The notes: a model not told the origin generated them from the letters alone. A DNA stretch of 24,419 nt from DATAYF01 sp036272735 (GCA_036272735.1 DATAYF010000024.1:1-24419), one strand, 5' to 3'; shown: positions 1 to 8,405, counted from the first letter of the stretch. Program-made: numbers and translations.

Positions 1-77
1 ATCTGCTTCCCGCCGGCAGGACCCTCGGGAACACGTCTCCCAAACCCAGCGCGCGCAAGCGCACCTTGGAACCCCAA
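1..77. other. Short unassigned stretch before the tRNA
   Basis: I see no gene, promoter or recognisable repeat in these bases. They are GC-rich and presumably form the end of a preceding unit or the tRNA leader, but the window edge prevents a decision. Confidence 0.3.
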
Positions 78-152
78 GGCCAGATAGCTCAGTGGTAGAG
101 CGCGGCCCTGAAAAGGCCGGCGTCGGCGGTTCGATCCCGTCTCTGGCCACCA
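78..152 (+). tRNA. tRNA-Phe (anticodon GAA)
   Basis: This is a complete cloverleaf. The acceptor stem pairs 78-84 (GGCCAGA) with 142-148 (TCTGGCC). The D-stem pairs 87-90 with 98-101. The anticodon stem pairs 103-107 (CGGCC) with 115-119 (GGCCG) around the loop CTGAAAA, giving anticodon GAA at 110-112. The T-stem is 125-129/137-141 with the loop TTCGATC. Discriminator A149 is followed by an encoded CCA (150-152). It decodes phenylalanine UUC/UUU codons. A long hairpin follows 23 nt later and probably ends the transcript. No integrase or duplicated tRNA 3' end is visible, so nothing suggests use as an attachment site here. Confidence 0.97.
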
Positions 153-175
153 CTTAGAATCAATAGTTTAACCGT

Positions 176-248
176 ATAAAGAAAAATACATAGACCACCC
201 TGTATGGGCCGCCAGCCCATACAGGGTGGTCTATGTATTGTTCTTTAT
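176..248. terminator. Very long hairpin after tRNA-Phe
   Basis: A perfect 25-bp stem (185-209 with 215-239) closes a 5-nt loop. After one mismatch (184/240), eight further pairs (176-183 with 241-248) extend it. The sequence after the 3' arm is T-rich. It is likely the tRNA transcription terminator, although the stem is far longer than a usual intrinsic terminator. A small palindromic mobile repeat is an alternative. Confidence 0.7.
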
Positions 249-364
249 GTGATATTGCTCATTTTAAGCATGGCAAGCGTCATAAGAGTGAGCGATTAGA
301 AAAACCATATATACTATTGTGTTGTTGTATGTCAATATATAAACACATAGGAAATTCAGGTATA

Positions 365-393
365 TTGCAATAATTATGTAACGATAGTATAAT
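365..393 (+). promoter_or_regulatory. Sigma70-type promoter for the orphan ORF
   Basis: The -35 box TTGCAA (365-370) and -10 box TATAAT (388-393) are separated by 17 bp. The start of transcription would be near 400, leaving about 200 nt of leader before the ORF at 607. Confidence 0.6.
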
Positions 394-606
394 TATAGAT
401 GTGAAGAGAATATTGCTTTATTGGCACGAAATGCGGCGGTGGAAGAGCATAAAACATGATAAAATTCGCAAAGCCATCAATGTACGGCATGAAAAGTAAA
501 TAATTAATGTAATGTGTAGAATGAATACGTTGAATGCTCAGCATCTCCACACATAGCACAGAACCTGGTGAGGAGGTGGATGCCGATGTGAGGAAGGAAA
601 CGGTAT

Positions 607-1056
607 ATGTTCCAGGTAAACACAGCACGAACTTCAACTGCACTAACATTTTTTAGCGCACGTCTCCCTTTGCCTCCTGGATTAAACCATCTCGAACGGG
701 AGGTACACCGGCCACGCGTAGCGTCACAGCAGGCCCGTTTTCGCCATTTCCATACCGAGGCCAATAAGTCACTCGCTGCCGCTTCCTCGTTCTATGACTT
801 TGGAACCATTGTACGATTGCGAGAGAGCCCCTTCCATATTCCACTATTCGCGCATATCAAATTCTTTTATGCCTACATGTGGAATGTAGACCAGATAGGG
901 CAGGACCAGGCGATCATCGAGGCCACATTGCGCTACCTTGATCTGCGCGAGTATCCAGTGGTCGAACTGCGCGTGCAAAAATTTGTCGATGAGCAAGATC
1001 CACACGCGGAAATTGCACTGTCTTGCGCCATGCGCTACACAGCGCAAATAGGATGA
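607..1056 (+). CDS. Hypothetical protein, 149 aa
   Basis: I do not recognise this protein. The ORF starts with ATG behind AGGAAGG (591-597) at 9-nt spacing, and a consensus-like promoter lies 214 nt upstream. The first half is Ser/Arg/Pro-rich and looks weakly coding. The second half, from about residue 75, is rich in aromatic, acidic and aliphatic residues and has more natural codon use, so a shorter product or a decayed gene is possible. There is no signal peptide, membrane helix or metal motif. It converges on the PrsW-family gene, with a 20-bp hairpin between the two stops. No function is assigned. Confidence 0.5.
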   Translation: MFQVNTARTSTALTFFSARLPLPPGLNHLEREVHRPRVASQQARFRHFHTEANKSLAAASSFYDFGTIVRLRESPFHIPLFAHIKFFYAYMWNVDQIGQDQAIIEATLRYLDLREYPVVELRVQKFVDEQDPHAEIALSCAMRYTAQIG

Positions 1057-1084
1057 TGAAGCGCCATCAATGTTTCGATAATGC

Positions 1085-1145
1085 ACTACTGCATAGAAGA
1101 TGGTGTATGATATAGTAGACCATACACCATCTTCTATGCAATAGT
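1085..1145. terminator. Bidirectional terminator hairpin
   Basis: A perfect 20-bp stem pairs 1090-1109 with 1121-1140 around an 11-nt loop; after one mismatch, four more pairs (1085-1088 with 1142-1145) extend it. It lies between the convergent orphan ORF (stop at 1056) and the PrsW-family gene (stop at 1161), so it can serve both strands. Its arm contains CATAGAAGA, also found in the palindrome at 22157-22233. Confidence 0.75.
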
Positions 1146-1160
1146 TTGGCCTGTTTTTGC

Positions 1161-2897
1161 TTACCAGGCCCTGGTTGGCATCGGTTGCTGCTGCTGCATG
1201 GGCTGTGGTGCCATTTGTGCTGGTTGCGGCTGTGTGGTTGCGGGCGGCTGCGTTTGTTCATGATTGCGCAGCTTGCCGGTTACGTAGACGAAGAAGGTGA
1301 TCATCAGAATTGACAGCACGATGTATGGAATGAGATCACCACTAAACGAGAGCGGACCCAGCGGCACCTTACCATTGTTGAAAAATGAGCCGACGGGACC
1401 CGGTAGTAATTGCAGCACAAAGGTGCCGTTCCAGACCGCGTGCTGCACCACGGCATAGGCCATACACCCGAAGCCAAGCAGCCAACGATGGTGGCTAGCC
1501 TTGGGGTGCGTCAGGTAATACCAACCCAGCGCTACCATCGCCGCGCCGAAGCCGTGCAACAATCCTGCAGTACTACGTTCCAAAGCCACGTTGAGCCAGT
1601 TCTGGTAGCCTTGACCGATGTAGCCGGAGGTCTCGATGAGGTCGAAGCCAACGCCACACGACAGGCCCAGGACAAAAGCCTCACCCGCGCTGCGAATGCG
1701 CCCGATCATCGCCACCACCGCCAGCGGTTTCACCCCCTCTTCAACCAGCGGCGCGATCACCGAAAGCAGCAGGAACATAAAGGTCAGCGTCTTGAAATCC
1801 TGCGGAATGGGTTGATTGGGATTGTCCAGTGAGAAACCAGTGATGCCTAAGCCACGCTGAACAGCGAAGGTCAGCACGAGTTCGATAATGCTGGCGAAGA
1901 GAATGGCCGAGGTGGTGCCACTGAGTATCGCTAGCGTGAAGCGCCGCCATGACGTGGGCCAATGTCGCTCACGGGCGTTGCTGACGCGGCGTAATCCCAG
2001 GGCGAGAATGGTGAGCGCGGGCAAGACACCTGCCAGAGCAATTAATAAAATGCTGAGCGGGATATCTTTCACTGCGGTACCGCTTGCTTCCAGCGCGGCA
2101 CCAATAATAGCCACTGCCACGTAAAGGACCAGGAAAATCCAGAATGCCGGTAGTTTAAACGCGGCGGAAGGCTTCCTCGCGAGTGAGCGAATACTATGAT
2201 AGAGGCCAAAGCTTCCACCGACCAGACAGGCGACAGAGAGCGAGGTGAAGAGCACGACACTGCTGAATAGCTGGCTAGCGGGTAGGACACCACTTTGTAC
2301 CGAAGATGTAACGGCGACGCCGAGGAGCGTGATCACGCAAAAAAGGCCACCAAGTATCGCCAGACTGGAGGCAATGAGCGAAATGATCGCCATTGCGAAC
2401 AGATAGCCATCACGTGGTGGTTTGGCTGGCCCCCAGGCATACGGCGAGCCATATGGTGGGTAGCCATAGTAGGCGGAAGGATAGCCACCATAGGGATAGT
2501 ACGGCAGCTGCGCGTTATGTGGCCCGTTTGTGTAGACTGGATAGGGTTGCGATGCCGCCGCAGGCGTTGTATAGATCGGCCTGGGCGTGACCGGCGGCGT
2601 TTGCGGTACCTGTGGTGGCGCGTAGTATGGCTGTTGGTATTGTTGTGGCGACGGTGGATACGCCGCCTGATTCCACCACAGGCCGCCGGAAACGTGTTCG
2701 CGATAACTTGGTTCCTGGTACCCTTCAAAATCCGAAGGAAACGCTGGTTGGCCCTGCGCTGATATCCCCATAGGATTGTACTGGTGATGGCCGTTTGCGC
2801 CGCCATTCTGCGCTTCATCTGGCGGTGTCGGTTCCCCTGATTGGCGCTTTGGCGTCATATCAGATCCCTCTGGTGGCTTCATATATTCAAAATTCAC
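1161..2897 (-). CDS. PrsW-family intramembrane metalloprotease
   Basis: This is a 578-aa membrane protein of the PrsW (CAAX-protease-like) family, which cleaves membrane-bound substrates such as anti-sigma factors. The first ~162 residues are cytosolic-looking and low in complexity (Pro, Tyr, Gln, Gly). Membrane segments begin after D163. The family motifs are present: EExxK (E386, E387, K390), a GxGFxxxE-like helix with FDLIET, H448 in LLHGFG and H486 in HAVWNG; the glutamates and histidines are the expected metal and catalytic residues. The C-terminal tail is again Pro/Gln/Met-rich. The start is GTG with AGAAGG about 10 nt upstream on the minus strand; an ATG at residue 6 lacks a ribosome site. 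It follows dnaE on the same strand but is separated by a hairpin. The substrate is unknown. Confidence 0.88.
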   Translation of the reverse strand: MNFEYMKPPEGSDMTPKRQSGEPTPPDEAQNGGANGHHQYNPMGISAQGQPAFPSDFEGYQEPSYREHVSGGLWWNQAAYPPSPQQYQQPYYAPPQVPQTPPVTPRPIYTTPAAASQPYPVYTNGPHNAQLPYYPYGGYPSAYYGYPPYGSPYAWGPAKPPRDGYLFAMAIISLIASSLAILGGLFCVITLLGVAVTSSVQSGVLPASQLFSSVVLFTSLSVACLVGGSFGLYHSIRSLARKPSAAFKLPAFWIFLVLYVAVAIIGAALEASGTAVKDIPLSILLIALAGVLPALTILALGLRRVSNARERHWPTSWRRFTLAILSGTTSAILFASIIELVLTFAVQRGLGITGFSLDNPNQPIPQDFKTLTFMFLLLSVIAPLVEEGVKPLAVVAMIGRIRSAGEAFVLGLSCGVGFDLIETSGYIGQGYQNWLNVALERSTAGLLHGFGAAMVALGWYYLTHPKASHHRWLLGFGCMAYAVVQHAVWNGTFVLQLLPGPVGSFFNNGKVPLGPLSFSGDLIPYIVLSILMITFFVYVTGKLRNHEQTQPPATTQPQPAQMAPQPMQQQQPMPTRAW

Positions 2898-3052
2898 GAT
2901 CTTTACGCCTTCTCTATCGGTAAATGCAGGCAGAAAAAGAACTTTAAGGTTACCCCAATAGTATACGGGTGAAGATTACAAAGGTTTCCCTAAGTATATA
3001 ACGAATAAGCAAGAGGAATCTGAAGATTATGCTTAATAACCCGCCGCGAGGA

Positions 3053-3090
3053 CGGTCCCCGCAAGGAAGGTCGTTTCCTTGCGGGGACCG
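3053..3090 (-). terminator. Hairpin terminator of dnaE
   Basis: A perfect 16-bp GC-rich stem pairs 3053-3068 with 3075-3090 around a 6-nt loop. It begins two bases after the dnaE stop codon (3093-3095). No clean U-tract follows on the minus strand, so it may act by stalling or as an mRNA 3'-end stabiliser. Confidence 0.75.
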
Positions 3091-3092
3091 CC

Positions 3093-6000
3093 TTATGCTG
3101 CTGTAATAATACTTACCTCTTTTGCCAGTACTGAGCCATCGCCCAATACCTGCTCGATCCGCTTGTGGAGGTCCGCGTTATAATCCATTGTGTTATCGTT
3201 GGGCGTGAGCCTTGCCGACCATTCGCCATTCTCCACCACAATTTCATAATGATCGCGTCCCGGCTTTTCGTGGATGAAGCGATAAATGTCCTGAATTTTC
3301 ATGATATCATCGGAGACCGCAAGCTCGTCCGAGCCGCTCAGGTGCACCGTCAACCATATCTGGTAATGCTTGCGGTTCATCTCTTCGTCGGCCGATTTCA
3401 CGTCCTCGATAGAGTTACACAGAATACAGGGTTCGTCGTTGCGAATTTGCACATCTCCGTGTACGATAACGGTGGCCCCTTCCTGCAATTTTTCGGCCTC
3501 CTGCTCGTAGGCCTTGGGAAAAACGGTGACGCTCACGGTCCCGTACATATCTTCCAACTGGACGATGCACATCGTATCGCCCTTCTTGGTCGTGATGCGC
3601 CGTGCTTCCTTAATCGCCCCGCCTACGACCACCTTCTGCCTATCCGTTTCCTCGGCAACGTCGGCCGTGGTGTGCGTGGCGCGCTCTTTGAAAATCTCGC
3701 TCAGGAAGGCCAATGGGTGATGCGAGACGTAGACTCCGATCAGTTCTTTTTCCCACTCAAGCAGTTGTTTACGGGCAATCTCTTTCGCATTAAGATTCAG
3801 TGTAAAGTCAAAGCCACTGCTCGCCTCTTCCAACTCACCAAAGAGGCTCATCATACCGTGCATCTTGGCGTCGCGCTCGTTTTTGCCGAACTGTATAGCT
3901 CGCTCAACAGAGTCCAGCAGCACGTGGCGTTTCCCATCGCCCACGCTATCCATCGCTCCAGCTTTGATCAACGTTTCGACCGCGCCTTTGCCGACCGCCT
4001 TGGGATCAACGCGGGTGCAAAAATCGGCCAAAGACGCGAATGGTTCGCCATCCTGGCGCACGCGTACGATTTCGTTGATCGGGCCATCGCCGATGCCCTT
4101 AATGGCCAGCAGGCCAAAGCGCACGCCGCTATTTTCAACGGTGAAGCCGCGATCACTCTTGTTGATGTCCGGGCCAAAAACCTCGACGTTCATGCGTTTA
4201 CATTCCGCGATGGCGTTAGCAATTTTTTTCGCGTCCGCCGCCTCTGTTGTCATGGTCGCGGCCATAAATTCGGCCGTATAGTTCGCTTTGAGGTACGCGG
4301 TATAGAAGGCCACCACGGCGTAGCTGGCGGCGTGCGCCTTGTTAAATCCATAGCCGCCGAACGGCAAGACGAGGGTAAAGAGTTGCTCGGCCACCTCTTT
4401 TTTGACGCCATTGTTGATGCAGCCTGTGATGAACGGCTCTTTGTAGCTCTCGACCTCGTCCATTTTCTTTTTACTCAAAGCTTTACGGAACTTATTGACC
4501 TTGCCCCACGAGAAGCCCGCGAGATAGACCGCAATCTGCATCACCTGGTCCTGGTAGACGATGACACCGTACGATTCGGACAGCCACTCGGAAAGACGTG
4601 GATCGAGGTATGTCACCTTTTTACGACCGTGCTTCGCGTCGATGAATTCGGGAATACTATCCATCGGTCCTGGGCGATACAGCGCCACCATCGCCATGAT
4701 ATCCTCGACGCAAGTAGGTTTGAGCTGCTTGATATATTCGCGCATCTTGGCACCTTCCAATTGGAAGATGCCGGTGGTCTCGCCCGCCGCCAACAGGTCG
4801 AACGCTTTTTGGCGTTTCTCGTTTTGCTCTGCATCATCGGCCACAGGGTCCAGGGGGAGCTTTTCCAGGTTGATATCCTCGCCTCGGGCCTGTTTGATGA
4901 ATTTGATGGCGTTATCGAGGATGGTCAGGTTAGCGAGCCCCAGAATATCGTATTTGATCAGCCCCAGTTCTTCCAGGTGTTCGTGCTCGTATTGGGTGGC
5001 GAAACGACCTTCACGCATTTGCAGGGGCACGAAGTTGACCAGTGGCTCGTTGGCAACGATCACGCCCGCCGCGTGCACGCCGGTCCCGCGCACCGAGCCT
5101 TCCAGCTCTAACGCGAAATCGAGCAGTTCTTTGGCCTCGCCGCCACTTTTATAGATATCGCCCAGTTCTTTGACCGAGTCCAGCGAACCCTGGAGAGTGA
5201 CTTTAGGGCCGGTTGGAATGAGGCGGGCGATGCGATCCCCCAACGGTTGCTTTTCCAATGTGCGCGAAACGTCGCGCACCGAACCCTTGGCCGCCATGGT
5301 CATAAACGTGACCATCTGCGCGGTACACTCGTGGCCGTACTTCTGTGACAGGTAGTTGATAACCTCTTCACGGCGGTCGTCGGGGAAGTCCATGTCGATA
5401 TCGGGCATGTCGTCGCGTTCCGGGTTCATGAAGCGTTCAAACAGCAACTGGTAGCGCAGTGGGTCGACGTTGGTGATACCGAGCGAGTAGGCGATGACGC
5501 TGCCAGCCGCTGAACCACGGGCCAGGCAGCGGATGCCGCGTTCGCGCGCCCAGGCGACGTAGTCGGCCACAACCAGGAAGTAGGCGATGAAGCCTTTGTC
5601 GACAATAATGCTGAATTCGTAATCGAGCTGCCTTTTGATCGGCTCGGTCATCTCTCCGTACCGGTATATGATGCCTTCCCGACACAGGGCATAGAGGTAA
5701 TCACCGGCTGACGCATATTGCGGCGGTACTTCTACGTTGGGCAGTCCGGCTTTGTGCGCGAACGGGTCGACCTCGCACTGCTCCGCCAACCTGACGGTGT
5801 TGAGCAGCGCGTCGGGTAGATCTGGGAAAAGTTGCAGCATCTGATCTGGACTGCGCAAAAAGAACTCGTCCCCATCGAACTTGAAGCGCTTGGGATTGTT
5901 CAAATTACTGCCCGTTTGCACGCATAACAAAATCTCGTGCGCGCGCGCGTCCGGCTGGTTCACATAGTGCAGGTCGTTGGTTGCCACCAGTGGCAGGCCC

Positions 6001-6617
6001 ATCTCTTTGTGCATTCTGAACAGCGCCTGGTTGACCTTATACTGTTCCTCGTTGATCTTATGTGGTTCGTCGCCGCTATGGTGCACTTGAATTTCCAAAT
6101 AATAATTTTCAGGTCCCAACGTGTCACGAAACCAGCTTGCCTGCTTTTTTGCCTCGTCTAACCGGTCCTTTAGCAGCAGTTGTGGTATCTCACCACCGAG
6201 GCAGGAGGAGGTGGCGATAATGCCCTCGCCATATTTTTCGAGGTGCTTTTTATCGATACGTGCCTTGGTCGAGTGCATGCCATCGGTATTGGCGATGGTC
6301 ATGAGTTGCATCAGGTTGCGATAGCCGACGTTGTTCTTTGCCAGCAGAAGCAGATGCGAGTAGTCGTCTTTGAAACGCCTGGATTTGTCATAGAGGTCGT
6401 TGGTTAAATAAGCCTCGACGCCAAGCAAGGGATGGACGCCTTCGCCTTTGCAGGTCTTATAAAATTCGAGCGCGCCATACATGGCACCGTGGTCGGTAAT
6501 CGCCAGGTGACTCATACCCTGGGCTTTCGCCTCTTTGACGAGCTTCTTGATAGGGCTAAATCCGTCCAATAAAGAATATTCGGTATGAACATGCAGGTGC
6601 GCAAAATCGATGCCCAT
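3093..6617 (-). CDS. dnaE: DNA polymerase III alpha subunit
   Basis: This is the replicative polymerase catalytic subunit (DnaE type, 1174 aa, usual length 1100-1200). The N-terminal PHP domain starts with HLHVHTEYSLLDG. The polymerase active site carries the three expected aspartates: D406 and D408 in PDIDMDF and D557 in KYDILGL. The finger region includes GYGFNKAHAASYA. A helix-hairpin-helix (KGIGDGP, near residue 840) and an OB-fold (about 990-1070) follow. ATG at 6617 is preceded by AGGGG at suitable spacing and by a near-consensus promoter at 6655-6683, giving a leader of about 30 nt. A single-gene transcript ending at the 3053-3090 hairpin is likely. A 648-codon antisense ORF inside it is a shadow. 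Confidence 0.98.
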   Translation of the reverse strand: MGIDFAHLHVHTEYSLLDGFSPIKKLVKEAKAQGMSHLAITDHGAMYGALEFYKTCKGEGVHPLLGVEAYLTNDLYDKSRRFKDDYSHLLLLAKNNVGYRNLMQLMTIANTDGMHSTKARIDKKHLEKYGEGIIATSSCLGGEIPQLLLKDRLDEAKKQASWFRDTLGPENYYLEIQVHHSGDEPHKINEEQYKVNQALFRMHKEMGLPLVATNDLHYVNQPDARAHEILLCVQTGSNLNNPKRFKFDGDEFFLRSPDQMLQLFPDLPDALLNTVRLAEQCEVDPFAHKAGLPNVEVPPQYASAGDYLYALCREGIIYRYGEMTEPIKRQLDYEFSIIVDKGFIAYFLVVADYVAWARERGIRCLARGSAAGSVIAYSLGITNVDPLRYQLLFERFMNPERDDMPDIDMDFPDDRREEVINYLSQKYGHECTAQMVTFMTMAAKGSVRDVSRTLEKQPLGDRIARLIPTGPKVTLQGSLDSVKELGDIYKSGGEAKELLDFALELEGSVRGTGVHAAGVIVANEPLVNFVPLQMREGRFATQYEHEHLEELGLIKYDILGLANLTILDNAIKFIKQARGEDINLEKLPLDPVADDAEQNEKRQKAFDLLAAGETTGIFQLEGAKMREYIKQLKPTCVEDIMAMVALYRPGPMDSIPEFIDAKHGRKKVTYLDPRLSEWLSESYGVIVYQDQVMQIAVYLAGFSWGKVNKFRKALSKKKMDEVESYKEPFITGCINNGVKKEVAEQLFTLVLPFGGYGFNKAHAASYAVVAFYTAYLKANYTAEFMAATMTTEAADAKKIANAIAECKRMNVEVFGPDINKSDRGFTVENSGVRFGLLAIKGIGDGPINEIVRVRQDGEPFASLADFCTRVDPKAVGKGAVETLIKAGAMDSVGDGKRHVLLDSVERAIQFGKNERDAKMHGMMSLFGELEEASSGFDFTLNLNAKEIARKQLLEWEKELIGVYVSHHPLAFLSEIFKERATHTTADVAEETDRQKVVVGGAIKEARRITTKKGDTMCIVQLEDMYGTVSVTVFPKAYEQEAEKLQEGATVIVHGDVQIRNDEPCILCNSIEDVKSADEEMNRKHYQIWLTVHLSGSDELAVSDDIMKIQDIYRFIHEKPGRDHYEIVVENGEWSARLTPNDNTMDYNADLHKRIEQVLGDGSVLAKEVSIITAA

Positions 6618-6654
6618 AAAGCTTTCCCCTGATCACAAACTTTTTATACAAAAG

Positions 6655-6683
6655 AGTATATGAACGTATTTTCTAATTGCCAA
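6655..6683 (-). promoter_or_regulatory. dnaE promoter
   Basis: On the minus strand, TTGGCA (6678-6683) and TATACT (6655-6660) are separated by exactly 17 bp, a near-consensus sigma70/SigA-type promoter. The predicted start is near 6648, about 31 nt before the dnaE ATG. Confidence 0.75.
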
Positions 6684-6893
6684 GCGATAAAATCGGCAGC
6701 AAGAGACCGTGCGTCAATTGATTTTTCTATCCACCACAATTATAGCCCACAGCACAGACCTTACGTGGCAAAAGGGGACTTTTTGGAGACAATTTCTTTC
6801 TCTTTCACCACACCAACCCGAATAGTACTTGCAAAATTGAGTTACATATGTTACGTTATAAATGCTGAAAAGAACATTATTCAGGTCATCATT

Positions 6894-6902
6894 TGTTATA
6901 AT
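6894..6902 (+). promoter_or_regulatory. Possible extended -10 promoter upstream of hhyS
   Basis: TGTTATAAT at 6894-6902 is an extended -10 element (TGn before a perfect TATAAT). No good -35 box lies 17 bp upstream. If used, it would leave a leader of about 410 nt before hhyS. Confidence 0.3.
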
Positions 6903-7232
6903 GTTTGTGTTCTGCCTCTTCAATGCAGAGGGTCCTTTTCAGTTGGTCATGCTTTGAGTAGACGTTTTTTCTGAAATTCATTGTCTTTTTGGTGAATTTC
7001 TGATAATCTGCTTTAGCATATTATGCGTATACTGTATATGGGAGTGTTGCTTGAGAAACAATATAGAATAGGCCGGCCGCTGCTAGGTCCGCTAAAGATA
7101 TTGCCGTTCTCTCGCCATCCGTCTTACAGATTACCACGCTCCTCACGTCGGCTTACACTTACTGTAGGCGTTTGTTGCCTCATCGCGTACCACGAACCTT
7201 GTCATCTTAGCGTCACTTCTATGCGTTGCAAT

Positions 7233-7260
7233 TGTTACCTGTGTCAACGATTGCAATAAT
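7233..7260 (+). promoter_or_regulatory. Possible proximal promoter of the hydrogenase operon
   Basis: TTGTTA (7233-7238) and AATAAT (7255-7260) are spaced by 16 bp. They are flanked and overlapped by the repeated TTGCAAT, a candidate operator. The leader to hhyS would be about 50 nt. The match is modest. Confidence 0.3.
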
Positions 7261-7319
7261 CAATTCTTAGTGCGACGTTCTGACAAACTGCAAGCAATGG
7301 ATGCTTGAGGAGGTACAGC

Positions 7320-8339
7320 ATGGCGACCAAGGAGGTTCACATCGTCTGGATTACGGCCGGGCTCGGTTGTGATGGAGATACCATCTCGATCACTGCCGCC
7401 ACGCAGCCAAGTATCGAGGATGTGTTACTGGGCGCGATCCCAGGACTCCCCAAAGTTCATCTTCACAACCCCGTACTCGCCTTCGAATTGGGCGGAGACA
7501 GCTTTATGACCTGGTGGTATAAAGCGGAACGCGGCGAGCTAGACCCCTTCGTTCTCGTCGTTGAAGGTTCCATCCCCAACGAAAGCATCAAGAAAGAGGG
7601 CTACTGGGCCGCCCTCGGTACCGATCCGGTCACCGGTCAACCCATTACCACTAACGAGTGGATTGATCGCCTGGCTCCCAAAGCACTGGCAGTCATTGCC
7701 ATCGGCACCTGCGCCACCTATGGCGGTATCCACGCGATGGCGGGCAATCCTACAGGCGCGATGGGGCTGCTCGACTATCTTGGCTGGGATTGGAAAACCC
7801 CCGCTGGCTTTCCTATCGTGTGCGTTCCAGGCTGCCCGGTGCAACCTGACAACTTCATGGAGACCGTTCTTTACTTGCTTTACCAGGTAGCAGGCTTGTC
7901 CCCGATGATCCCACTGGATGAGGCCCACCGACCAACCTGGCTGTTTGGCAAAACCGTGCACGAGGGCTGCGACCGCGCAGGGTACTATGAAATCGGCGAC
8001 TTCGCCGATACGTACGATTCCCCGAAGTGCCTGGTGAAGCTGGGTTGCTGGGGACCGGTGGTGCAGTGCAACGTCCCCAAACGTGGCTGGATGGCCGGTA
8101 TTGGCGGCTGCCCGAACGTAGGCGGCATCTGCATCGGTTGCACAATGCCCGGCTTCCCCGATAAATTTATGCCATTCATGGATCCCCCTCCAGGTAGTAA
8201 AGCTTCGTCAAGCGTCATCGGGATTTACGGCGGCGTGATTAGCAAACTGCGCAAAATAACGAATGCCACGACCAACAAAGAACCCTCCTGGCGGCATAAA
8301 GGCAGGGAGTTGACGACCGGCTATAGCAAGACATGGTAA
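7320..8339 (+). CDS. hhyS: Group 1h [NiFe]-hydrogenase small subunit
   Basis: This 339-aa electron-transfer subunit carries three Fe-S clusters that take electrons from the NiFe centre. The proximal-cluster motif is CDGD at 17-20 instead of the usual CxGC, so Asp20 stands where the second cysteine normally is; C131 (GTCATYGG) and C172 (GCPVQPDN) complete it. H214, C217, C237 and C243 fit the distal cluster; C250, C271 and C274 fit the medial one. Asp ligation is known from the actinobacterial-type hydrogenase of Ralstonia eutropha (group 1h/5). There is no Tat signal, so it is probably cytoplasmic. ATG 7320 is chosen because AGGAGG (7308-7313) lies 6 nt before it; an upstream TTG overlaps that site. 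First gene of the operon. Confidence 0.95.
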   Translation: MATKEVHIVWITAGLGCDGDTISITAATQPSIEDVLLGAIPGLPKVHLHNPVLAFELGGDSFMTWWYKAERGELDPFVLVVEGSIPNESIKKEGYWAALGTDPVTGQPITTNEWIDRLAPKALAVIAIGTCATYGGIHAMAGNPTGAMGLLDYLGWDWKTPAGFPIVCVPGCPVQPDNFMETVLYLLYQVAGLSPMIPLDEAHRPTWLFGKTVHEGCDRAGYYEIGDFADTYDSPKCLVKLGCWGPVVQCNVPKRGWMAGIGGCPNVGGICIGCTMPGFPDKFMPFMDPPPGSKASSSVIGIYGGVISKLRKITNATTNKEPSWRHKGRELTTGYSKTW

Positions 8340-8405
8340 TTCCCTTTCCCAACAACCTATACGATAACCCTGTAGAGCGATAACACTACCAAAGGAGTTA
8401 GCTGC

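Larger units (their letters stand above)
153..606. other. AT-rich spacer between tRNA-Phe and the orphan ORF
   Basis: Besides the 176-248 hairpin and the promoter at 365-393, I see no gene in these 454 bases. Between the predicted transcription start (about 400) and 606 there is a roughly 200-nt leader. It carries an AGGAGG at 571-576 followed by a minimal start-stop (ATGTGA at 586) and a second Shine-Dalgarno at 591-597. It could be an untranslated leader or a small RNA; no known riboswitch fold was recognised. Confidence 0.5.
6684..7319. other. AT-rich divergent intergenic region upstream of the hydrogenase operon
   Basis: I see no convincing gene in these ~640 bases; short ORFs here have unnatural composition and no ribosome sites. 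The region must hold the control sequences of the hydrogenase operon. Visible elements are an extended -10 box at 6894-6902, two copies of TTGCAAT (7226-7232 and 7251-7257, 25 bp apart) and a weak promoter at 7233-7260. The G+C-richer stretch at 7070-7200 has no assignable function. Confidence 0.5.

Noticed and set aside
78..152. tRNA-Phe as an integration site
   Set aside because: No integrase, direct repeat of the tRNA 3' end or mobile-element gene is visible in the window.
3165..5111. 648-codon plus-strand ORF opposite dnaE
   Set aside because: It is wholly antisense to the conserved dnaE, has no recognisable domain and arises from codon bias of the real gene.
6660..6974. 104-codon ORF upstream of hhyS
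   Set aside because: It starts inside the dnaE promoter, lacks a ribosome site and has AT-driven composition.
7023..7259. 78-codon ORF in the hydrogenase control region
   Set aside because: It has no Shine-Dalgarno, odd composition and overlaps the candidate operator and promoter.
7305..8339. hhyS starting at TTG 7305
   Set aside because: That start overlaps the AGGAGG; ATG 7320 has ideal spacing and matches the family N-terminus.
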